Shown here in pieces: positions 1 to 6,122 of a stretch of DNA of 16,495 nt; position 1 is the first letter of the stretch; each line of letters starts with the position of its first letter. The translations under genes were made by a program, and so were the position numbers. The DNA is taken from the NCBI GenBank assembly GCA_041481445.1, contig JBGPBV010000151.1, forward strand, positions 1 through 16,495, read 5' to 3'. The notes beneath the pieces were generated by a model. It was given only the letters and a program-made list of their open reading frames with translations, was not told the origin of the DNA and made no database searches. This stretch comes from AA29 sp041481445. Lineage in GTDB: Bacteria; Acidobacteriota; Vicinamibacteria; Fen-336.

Positions 1-1
1 C

Positions 2-1528
2 CTCTCGCCCCGCCAGGAGCTGACGCCCAGCCCCAACGCCCTGTTCAGCGCCGTCACCGGCGATACCACCGTGCAGCGAAGATCGGTGCCCCCCACCTGC
101 CCGGCCGGGCAATACCTCCAGTCCCTGGCCCCCGACGGCACGCCCACCTGTGGCTTCGACACGAACAGCGGAGGCACCGTCGTGTCGGTCGAGACGGGCG
201 CGGGTCTGACCGGCGGGCCCATCAGCACCAGCGGTACCCTGGCCGTGGAGCGGGAAGGGATCACCCAGCAGATGATCGCGAAGGGTGCGGTGGGCAGCGC
301 CCAGATCGCGCGCGGCGCGGTAGGCCTGGAGCAGATCGACCAGTCGCAGGTCCAGACGCGGGTCGGCGGGACGTGTCCCGCCGGCCAGTATCTGCGCGGG
401 ATCAATGCGAACGGCACCGTCGTCTGCGAGCCGTTCCTGGCCGCGAACGTCATCAGCACCGTGGACGACCCGGCCAACTCCGTCGGCCCCTACACCTCGA
501 TTGCCATCGGGACCGACTCTCTCCCCATCATCAGCTACTACGACAGCACGGCTTTCGCGCTCAAGGTCCTCAAGTGCGGGAACGCCACGTGCACCATCGG
601 CAACACCATCACCACCGTCGACGACCCCATCGGCAGCCAGGCGGGCGCCTACACCTCGATTGCCATCGGGGCCGACGGCCTGCCCGTCATCAGCTATTTC
701 GACAGCGTCCTCGGGCTGACGGTGGCCCACTGCGGCAACGCCGCCTGCACCACGGGCAACGCCATCGACGTGGTCGATCCCGGCACGGTGGGCTGGTACA
801 CCTCGATCGCGATCGGGTCCGACAATCTCCCCGTCATCAGCTACAAGGACTTCGGCGCCAACCGGCTGAAGGTGGCCCACTGCGGCGATGCCGCCTGCAG
901 CGGCGGCAACGTCGCCGCGGTGGTGGACGACCCCGCGAACAGCGTGGGCACGCAGACTTCGATCGCCATCGGAGCGGACGGCCTGCCCGTCATCAGCTAC
1001 ATGGACGACACGGCCGCGGCGCTGAAGGTCGCCCACTGCGGCAACGCCGACTGCACGGCCGGAAACGCCATCACGACCGTCGACGACCCGGCCAACGTCG
1101 TGGGGTACTTCAGCTCGATTGCCATCGGCTCCGACAGCCTCCCCGTGATCAGCTACTTCGACTACACCGCCGGCGCGTTGAAGGTCGCCCACTGCGGCAA
1201 CGTCGCATGTACGGCGGGAAACGTCATTGCGATCGTCGACGCCCCCGGCAACTCCGTGGGATGGTTCGATTCACTCGTCATCGGGACCGACGGCCTGCCC
1301 GTCATCAGCTACTACGACAACACCGCTCTCTCCCTGAAGGTGGCGCATTGCGGGAACGCGGCCTGCACGGCGGCGAATGCCATCACCACCGTCGACGATC
1401 CCGCCAACTACGTGGGCCAGTACACGTCGCTTGCGATCGGAACGGATGGCTTGCCCGTGATCAGCTACCAGGACGTCACCGCCAACACGCTGAAGGTCGC
1501 CAAGTGCGGCACGCGGACATGCCAATAG
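2..1528 (+). CDS. Surface/secreted repeat protein, probable seven-bladed beta-propeller (5' end outside window)
   Basis: The reading frame is open from the window edge, so the true start lies upstream; a GTG at 71 is only the first start codon inside the window. The first residues include LSPRQELTPSPNAL, a phrase familiar from large extracellular proteins of Acidobacteria and deltaproteobacteria. Next come two copies of a TCPAGQYL...GT..C motif (about 104-165 and 371-430) and, between them, tail-fibre-like text (TGAGLTGGPISTSGTL, then AVGSAQIARGAVGLEQI). From 449 to the stop there are seven tandem units of 49-52 residues, each with TSIAIGxDGLPVISYxD followed by KVAHCGNAxC. Seven units of this length suit a seven-bladed propeller, and the two cysteines per unit suggest a disulfide in each blade, hence export. 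Function is unknown; adhesion or matrix binding is a guess. No other gene shares its strand until 7766, and it converges on ispG. Confidence 0.85.
   Translation, partial: LSPRQELTPSPNALFSAVTGDTTVQRRSVPPTCPAGQYLQSLAPDGTPTCGFDTNSGGTVVSVETGAGLTGGPISTSGTLAVEREGITQQMIAKGAVGSAQIARGAVGLEQIDQSQVQTRVGGTCPAGQYLRGINANGTVVCEPFLAANVISTVDDPANSVGPYTSIAIGTDSLPIISYYDSTAFALKVLKCGNATCTIGNTITTVDDPIGSQAGAYTSIAIGADGLPVISYFDSVLGLTVAHCGNAACTTGNAIDVVDPGTVGWYTSIAIGSDNLPVISYKDFGANRLKVAHCGDAACSGGNVAAVVDDPANSVGTQTSIAIGADGLPVISYMDDTAAALKVAHCGNADCTAGNAITTVDDPANVVGYFSSIAIGSDSLPVISYFDYTAGALKVAHCGNVACTAGNVIAIVDAPGNSVGWFDSLVIGTDGLPVISYYDNTALSLKVAHCGNAACTAANAITTVDDPANYVGQYTSLAIGTDGLPVISYQDVTANTLKVAKCGTRTCQ
449..1525 (+). repeat. 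Seven tandem ~156-bp coding repeats
   Basis: Seven units of 52, 52, 50, 52, 52, 52 and 49 codons follow one another without linkers and run to the stop codon. The most constant segments are VDDPAN near the start, TSIAIG.DGLPVISY in the middle and CGNAACTAGN at the end. The units are clearly diverged at DNA level, so this is an old protein-level repeat and not a recent tandem expansion. The last unit ends at its second cysteine (CGTRTCQ), which implies a complete C-terminus. Confidence 0.9.
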
Positions 1529-1572
1529 CCTGAAGCGGGCGCCAGTTGCGGCGGGGACGGCCGCGCTGGATC

Positions 1573-2721
1573 CTAGCGGGCGGCGGTCGCCGTCCGGGCT
1601 TCGATCAGCGCGTCGAGCTCGCGGCGGAGGCGGGGCAGGATCTCGTCGTAGGTGAAGGCGCCCAGCGTCTCCGTCCGCCGCTTGAGGTTGACGTGGGTGG
1701 GCCCGCACCAGAGACCGAGGTCGGCGTCGTCCGTCTCCCCCGGGCCGTTCACCCGGCACCCCATCACCGCGATCGTGAGGGCGTGGCGCTCCGCGTAGGC
1801 CGTCATCTCCTTGACCGCCTCCGCCAGCTCCACGAAGCGCTCGTTCTCGACGCGCGAGCAGGAGGGGCAGGAGATGATGTTGAGCTTGTCGTCGTCGAAC
1901 ACGGGCACGGACCGGAAGCGGCCGGCCTCGATGTCGGCCAGGATCTGCCGTCCGACGGTGATCTCCTCGTGCTTGCGCGGGTTGGGCAGGGTGAGGCTCA
2001 CGCGCAGGGTGTCGCCGATGCCGCGCGAGAGGAGCTGCTCGAAGGCCACCCGCGTCTTGATGATTCCCTCGGGCGGGATGCCGGCCTCGGTCACGCCGAG
2101 GTGCAGGGGCACGTCCGGGCGCAGGGCGGCGAAGCGGGTGTTCCCCTCGATCACCTTCCGCGGATGCGAGTCCTTGAGGCTGACGACGTAGCGAAAGAAC
2201 CCGAGCTCGTCGAGGAGCGCGCAGTGCCCGAGCGCGGACTCGACCATGGCCGCCACGTCGTCCTCGGGATGCCGCGCCTTCAGCTCGGGGTCCACGCTCC
2301 CGCAGTTCACGCCGACGCGGAGCGCGCAGTCGTTCTCGCGGGCGACCTCGGCCAGGAAGCGCACCTTCTCCCGCACCGGCTTCTCGCGCTCGTGGTGGTA
2401 GAGGTGGCCGGGGTTGTAGCGGACCTTGTCCACGTGCGGCGCGACCTGCGCGGCCAGGCGGTAGTTCTCCTGGAGGTCCACCACCAGGTTGGCGCGCGTC
2501 TGCCGGCGGATCTCGGCCAGGGCCTCGACGTCCTTCGGGTTGTCGACCGCGACCCGAACGAGGTCACCCCCGGCCTGGCGGATCGCCTCCGCCTGCTCGA
2601 CGGTGGCGTCGACGTCCTGGGTGCGCGTCGCGCACATGCTCTGGACGGCGACCGGGTGGGCGGAGCCCAGCCAGGCCGTCCCCACCCGAACCGAGCGTGT
2701 CGGATTCCTCTTCACGGTCAT
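1573..2721 (-). CDS. ispG: 4-hydroxy-3-methylbut-2-en-1-yl diphosphate synthase (flavodoxin/ferredoxin)
   Basis: IspG (GcpE) catalyses the penultimate step of the MEP isoprenoid pathway in the cytosol, reductively opening MEcPP to HMBPP with a [4Fe-4S] cluster. The 382-residue product is the length of the short bacterial form (E. coli about 372) and lacks the insert domain of plant/chlamydial enzymes. The N-terminal TIM-barrel part shows TRSVRVG, HPVAVQSM, RYNPGH and RVGVNCGS. The C-terminal cluster domain shows CPSC (C285, C288), MGCRVNGPGE (C322, with E329 as the catalytic glutamate) and ends normally. The ATG at 2721 has no Shine-Dalgarno but a promoter-like -10 box only 8 bases upstream. 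The gene converges on the propeller gene with 44 bp between stops; no convincing terminator is visible there. Confidence 0.97.
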   Translation of the reverse strand: MTVKRNPTRSVRVGTAWLGSAHPVAVQSMCATRTQDVDATVEQAEAIRQAGGDLVRVAVDNPKDVEALAEIRRQTRANLVVDLQENYRLAAQVAPHVDKVRYNPGHLYHHEREKPVREKVRFLAEVARENDCALRVGVNCGSVDPELKARHPEDDVAAMVESALGHCALLDELGFFRYVVSLKDSHPRKVIEGNTRFAALRPDVPLHLGVTEAGIPPEGIIKTRVAFEQLLSRGIGDTLRVSLTLPNPRKHEEITVGRQILADIEAGRFRSVPVFDDDKLNIISCPSCSRVENERFVELAEAVKEMTAYAERHALTIAVMGCRVNGPGETDDADLGLWCGPTHVNLKRRTETLGAFTYDEILPRLRRELDALIEARTATAAR

Positions 2722-2729
2722 GAGAGACG

Positions 2730-2759
2730 ATCGTAACAGACCGCCCGAGGGAGGCTCAA
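2730..2759 (-). promoter_or_regulatory. Putative ispG promoter, leaderless arrangement
   Basis: On the minus strand a TTGAGC box (2754-2759) and a TACGAT box (2730-2735) are separated by 18 bp, a sigma70-like layout. The -10 box ends 8 bases before the ispG ATG, so transcription would start at or within 1-2 bases of the AUG. No ribosome binding site fits in that gap. Box matches are moderate; the geometry is the main support. Confidence 0.45.
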
Positions 2760-2841
2760 ACCACCATCCGCGAGCTCGACCTCTGCGGTGGGCGCGCCCA
2801 GACGGTCTCTCGCGGCGCCTTGAGGGCGAGGGACTCGAGCG

Positions 2842-2861
2842 AACTTGTTCCGGAACAAGTT
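2842..2861. promoter_or_regulatory. Perfect 20-bp palindrome, candidate operator
   Basis: The sequence AACTTGTTCCGGAACAAGTT is identical to its own reverse complement over all 20 bases; the next bases out (G and G) break the symmetry. It is AT-rich compared with its surroundings. It lies in the 154-bp spacer between the PHP gene stop and the ispG start, about 120-140 bp upstream of the ispG ATG and on its upstream side. There is no following T-run in either direction, so an intrinsic terminator is unlikely. A dimeric regulator's operator is the simplest reading. The GAAC/GTTC words recall LexA-type sites but the spacing does not match a known box. Confidence 0.55.
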
Positions 2862-2875
2862 GCCGCGTCGCCGGA

Positions 2876-3565
2876 TTACGTCGCCTGTGGTCGCAAGGTC
2901 TCGCGCAACGGCTTGGTCATCCCGTCCCACTTCTCCCGGATGCGGTCGAGCGGGCGCAGCGGCGCCGTGACCACGCGGACGTGCCCGGCCCGGATGGCCG
3001 CGAACACGCCCGGGATCGTCTTCTCCTCCGCGTCGAGGAGGGTGTAGGTCGTGCCCAGCTGCCAGATCCGATGGCAGTCGGAGGTCCCGACGAGCGGGAT
3101 GCCCATGCGGCGCGCGTACTCGATCGCCTTCTGGTTGAAGTTGACGGTGCGCGTGTAGAAGTGCGAGTGCTCGATGGCGTCGAACAGGTCCAGGTTCTCG
3201 CGCAGCTTGCCATTGAGGCACTTGGGCGCGGGGAAGAAGGGATGGGGGGCGATCACCAGCCCGCCGTCCCTCTTCAGCGCGCGCACGTGCTTGAAGTTGC
3301 GGACGCGCAGCCGGCTGTAGGGCATGTCGAGGAGCAGGGTGTGCTTGCCCTCGATGGCGGCCTCCACCCCCGGGATGAGCAGGATGCCCAGCTCCTCCGC
3401 CCGCCGGCGCAGGTCCTCGGTGTGGATGCGCTTGTTGTGGCAGGTGAGGGCCAGGACCTCGAAGCCCTGGCGGGCCGCCTCCTGGAGGAGCTCGACGGCG
3501 GTGTAACGGATGAAGTCGTGCGGATCCTCGCGCGTGTGGATGTGGAAGTCCGCTTTCAGGAGCAA
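2876..3565 (-). CDS. PHP-domain metal-dependent phosphoesterase
   Basis: The protein is a stand-alone PHP (polymerase and histidinol phosphatase) domain of 229 residues counted from a TTG at 3565. The metal-site residues of the family can all be seen: HIH (H8, H10), H43 in TCHN, E68 in PGVEAA, H75, H108 in APHPF, H133/H135 in EHSH, and D163/H165 in GTSDCH. Family members hydrolyse phosphoesters with a bound metal cluster; the substrate cannot be told from sequence. The frame stays open up to a TTG at 3622, but I chose 3565 because GGGAGGGG sits 7 bases upstream, conserved sequence (LKADFHIHT) starts right there, and a promoter overlaps the longer version. It stands alone between ispG and the ABC permease, reading leftward. 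Confidence 0.9.
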   Translation of the reverse strand: MLLKADFHIHTREDPHDFIRYTAVELLQEAARQGFEVLALTCHNKRIHTEDLRRRAEELGILLIPGVEAAIEGKHTLLLDMPYSRLRVRNFKHVRALKRDGGLVIAPHPFFPAPKCLNGKLRENLDLFDAIEHSHFYTRTVNFNQKAIEYARRMGIPLVGTSDCHRIWQLGTTYTLLDAEEKTIPGVFAAIRAGHVRVVTAPLRPLDRIREKWDGMTKPLRETLRPQAT

Positions 3566-3572
3566 GCCTGTT

Positions 3573-3580
3573 CCCCTCCC
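3573..3580 (-). promoter_or_regulatory. Strong ribosome binding site deciding the TTG start of the PHP gene
   Basis: GGGAGGGG on the minus strand lies 7 bases before the TTG at 3565. It sits in the roughly 20-base leader predicted from the promoter at 3594-3622, and supports the short form of the protein. Confidence 0.65.
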
Positions 3581-3593
3581 TGGTTCGAATTCC

Positions 3594-3622
3594 AGTATGG
3601 CGGCGGAGAGGGCGCCTTTCAA
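3594..3622 (-). promoter_or_regulatory. Sigma70-like promoter of the PHP gene
   Basis: TTGAAA (3617-3622) and CATACT (3594-3599) on the minus strand are separated by exactly 17 bp. Each box matches the consensus at five and four or more of six positions respectively. The expected transcription start near 3587 gives a leader of about 22 bases containing the GGGAGGGG site. The -35 box coincides with the TTG that would start the longer reading frame. Confidence 0.6.
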
Positions 3623-3665
3623 CCGCCGATGTGTGCTTCTTCACAGCCCGGCACTCGCCCGCCCC

Positions 3666-5369
3666 TCAGGCCCCCATCGCCTCCAGGGCGCGGATGCCGC
3701 GTTGCATCGAGGTCCAGAAGGTGGCCATGGCGACGGCGGCGGCGGCGGCCAGGGAGGCCGCCATCACGGCGATCTGCGCGGGCGGTATGCGGATCTCGCG
3801 GTATTGGTGCCAGAAGTAGATCGACGACGGCCAGGCGAGCAGGGCCACTTCGACCAGGATGAAGAGCACGGCCAGGACCATGTAGCCGATGCCGCCGTAG
3901 GAGCCCGCCACCTGGGTCAGGTTCTCCGCGTTGAACCGCGGGTAGATGGCCCCCATCCCGGTGGCCAGGCCGACCAGGGCGAAGGTCATGAAGAAGATCG
4001 CGACCGCCCCCAGGACGCGCAGGAAGGGCGCCGCGCCGAGGAAGTGGTTGGAGGTGATCGTGAGCGCCTCCGCCACGACCAGGACGGGCACCAGGCCCGT
4101 CCAGAACTTCGACCACAGGAAGGCCCGCATGGGCACGGGAGACGTGCGCACGATCCAGAAGGCGGGCCCCTCCGCGGAGACCGACGGGAACACGAAGCGC
4201 ACCGCCACCGCCGAGAGCACGAAGGCGGCCATGGCGAGGTTCACGAAGGCGTAGGCGTTCTTGACCACCCCCGACATGTAGGGGATGCGGTCCAGGTCGA
4301 GGACGCGGAAGTTGTAGAGGTAGACGAGCATCAGGGCCACCAGCAGCAGGAGCTGCGACCACTGCGTGGTGTCGCGCAGGAACACCTTCAGGTCCTTCAC
4401 GAACAGGTGCTGGCGGGGGCGGCCTCCGGGGAGCAGGCGCGCGAAGGAGTCCAGGAAGCCCAGGCGCGTGAACCGCGCCTTGCGCGCCTCCTGCGCCTTG
4501 CTCCAGCCGGTGAAGTACCAGCGGGAGAAGGCCGCCCGGGCCAGGACCAGGAAGGCGAGCGCGGTCGTCCACAGCGCGCCCGCGTGGAGCCAGTCCGCTC
4601 CACCCTGCAGCGCCGCGAACAAGGTCTCGCCCGCCCAGAACGAGGGGAGCAGCGGCGTGACCGGGGACTGCAGGGTCGAGAAGAAGCCGGCGATGTCGGG
4701 AAGCGACTCCACGCTGAGCAGGCGCTCCGGCCGCAGGAAGCGCAGCATCATCACGATGGCCATCGCGAAGAGCAGGCCCATCAGGGTGAGGATGTCCCGC
4801 GCGCGGCGGGCCGGGAAGACGTTCACGAGGACGAGCGTGACCACCGAGCCCACGGCGACGGGGACGATCACGAAGGGGACGAGGGTCAGGCAGGCGGTGA
4901 GGTAGTAGCCGGGCCCCGCGCAACGGGCCAGGCCCACCGCCAGCAACACCGGGACGAGGAAGGTCACCACCATCCAGCCCGCCTGGCCCACCGTCTTCAC
5001 GAAGCGCGAGTAGAAGAGGCTCTCGCGCGACACCGGCGCGGCCAGGAGCAGCCGCAGGTCCTCGGAGAGGAAGAAGGTGGAGAGGGCGGTCACGATCCCG
5101 CTGAAGGCGAGGAAGGAGAGGAACGTGAGGAACAGCCATGAGAAACCGAGGCGGATGAGGTAGTCGCCGAGCTCGGCGTAGTCGAGGAGCTGCCAGGTCA
5201 GCCAGAAGACCACCCCGAAGATCGCCGCTCCCACCAGGAGGCCGATCCCGCCGAAGAGGGCCACGCGGGCGGTGTCGCCCCTCTCGCGCCGTCGCGCGCG
5301 GTTGCGCATCGCCCACAGCGTGGGGAGGAGCAGGTAGGGGAAGGCGGGGGTGGCCGCGGGGGCGCTCAC
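3666..5369 (-). CDS. ABC exporter permease (PF16949-like), partner of the adjacent ATPase
   Basis: This 567-residue integral membrane protein has about a dozen hydrophobic segments spread over its whole length (for example near residues 41-62, 75-100, 140-185, 280-300, 350-370, 465-490 and 535-560). It carries the phrase FFLSEDLRLLLAAPVSRESLF near residue 115, typical of the large 'putative ABC exporter' permeases related to ABC-2 transporters. The frame extends further upstream, but the GTG at 5369 is chosen because it overlaps the ATPase stop (GTGA) and an AGAGG lies just before it, so the two are translationally coupled. With one ATPase and one permease gene, a homodimeric exporter is likely. 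The substrate is unknown; the neighbouring transglutaminase-like protein suggests a cell-envelope role, which is inference. Confidence 0.88.
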   Translation of the reverse strand: MSAPAATPAFPYLLLPTLWAMRNRARRRERGDTARVALFGGIGLLVGAAIFGVVFWLTWQLLDYAELGDYLIRLGFSWLFLTFLSFLAFSGIVTALSTFFLSEDLRLLLAAPVSRESLFYSRFVKTVGQAGWMVVTFLVPVLLAVGLARCAGPGYYLTACLTLVPFVIVPVAVGSVVTLVLVNVFPARRARDILTLMGLLFAMAIVMMLRFLRPERLLSVESLPDIAGFFSTLQSPVTPLLPSFWAGETLFAALQGGADWLHAGALWTTALAFLVLARAAFSRWYFTGWSKAQEARKARFTRLGFLDSFARLLPGGRPRQHLFVKDLKVFLRDTTQWSQLLLLVALMLVYLYNFRVLDLDRIPYMSGVVKNAYAFVNLAMAAFVLSAVAVRFVFPSVSAEGPAFWIVRTSPVPMRAFLWSKFWTGLVPVLVVAEALTITSNHFLGAAPFLRVLGAVAIFFMTFALVGLATGMGAIYPRFNAENLTQVAGSYGGIGYMVLAVLFILVEVALLAWPSSIYFWHQYREIRIPPAQIAVMAASLAAAAAVAMATFWTSMQRGIRALEAMGA

Positions 5370-6118
5370 AGGACCTCTTCGATCTCCTGCAGGCCCGAGC
5401 CCCCGGTGAGCTTGAGGAACACCGGGGTCAGGTGCTCGTCCTCCCCGCCGGCCAGGGCCCGCAGCTCGTCCACCGTCCCCCGCGCGATGATCTGGCCGCG
5501 CAGGATGATGCTGATGCGGTCGCACATCTCCTGGGCGACTTCCAGGGTGTGCGTGCTCATGAGGACGGCCACGCCGCGCTCGCTCATGAGGCGGAAGATG
5601 TCCTTGATGAGGCGCGCGCCCCGCGGGTCCAGGCCGACCATGGGCTCGTCCACCAGCACCGCGCGCGGCCGGTGCAGGAAGGCCGCGCACATGACCAGGC
5701 GCTGCTTCATCCCGTGGGAGAAGCTCTCGACCAGCTCCCCCTGCCAGCGCGTCAGCTCGAACAGCTCCAGGACCTCGCGCGCGCGCTCCTCGATCTCCGC
5801 CGCCTCCATGCCGTAGAGGCCGCCGTGGAAGCGCAGGAACTCGCGGCCGGTGAGCTTCTCGTAGATGAAGGGGCGGTCGGGGATGAAGCCGAGCGACGCC
5901 TTGGCCGCCTCCGGCTCGCGCGCGAGGTCGTGGCCGTTGATGGTGACCCGTCCGCTGGTCGGCTTGAGCAGGCCGGCGATCATGCGGATGGTGGTGGTCT
6001 TGCCCGCCCCGTTCGGGCCCAGGAAGCCGTGGATCTCGCCGGGAGCGACGGAGAGGCTCACGTCTTCCACGGCGGTGAAGGACCCGTACTTCTTGACGAG
6101 CGACTCGACCGCGATCAT
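5366..6118 (-). CDS. ABC transporter ATP-binding protein, ABC-2 exporter type
   Basis: The 250-residue protein is a complete nucleotide-binding domain: Walker A GPNGAGKTT (34-42), a Q-loop region in the ABC-2 style GFIPDRPFIY (78-87) with no glutamine, a signature SHGMKQR (134-140) in place of LSGGQ, Walker B AVLVDEP with E158 as catalytic base, D-loop GLDP, and H-loop H190. It should power the permease encoded immediately downstream. It starts with ATG at 6118, 4 bases after the stop of the transglutaminase gene, so the three genes form one leftward unit. The final 30 residues extend past the core domain and may contact the permease. No clear Shine-Dalgarno is visible; coupling to the gene before it is plausible. 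Confidence 0.95.
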   Translation of the reverse strand: MIAVESLVKKYGSFTAVEDVSLSVAPGEIHGFLGPNGAGKTTTIRMIAGLLKPTSGRVTINGHDLAREPEAAKASLGFIPDRPFIYEKLTGREFLRFHGGLYGMEAAEIEERAREVLELFELTRWQGELVESFSHGMKQRLVMCAAFLHRPRAVLVDEPMVGLDPRGARLIKDIFRLMSERGVAVLMSTHTLEVAQEMCDRISIILRGQIIARGTVDELRALAGGEDEHLTPVFLKLTGGSGLQEIEEVL

Positions 6119-6122
6119 GTGC

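Noticed and set aside
449..1525. Regularly spaced ~156-bp repeats considered as a CRISPR-like or satellite array.
   Set aside because: The units are diverged, in frame and protein-coding with conserved residues; there are no identical short repeats with unique spacers.
1529..1572. Search for a bidirectional terminator between the converging propeller gene and ispG.
   Set aside because: Only short, imperfect GC complementarity and no T-run were seen.
2718..3644. 308-codon minus-strand frame across the PHP gene and the ispG spacer.
   Set aside because: It is another frame of the PHP gene, Arg/Gly/Pro-rich and without motifs; it would also run over the palindrome and the ispG promoter.
3510..5141. 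Long open frame (543 codons) opposite the ABC permease, very rich in His, Glu, Gly, Arg and Gln.
   Set aside because: It is the antisense shadow of a high-GC gene; composition is low-complexity with no motif, and the opposite strand has a clear membrane protein.
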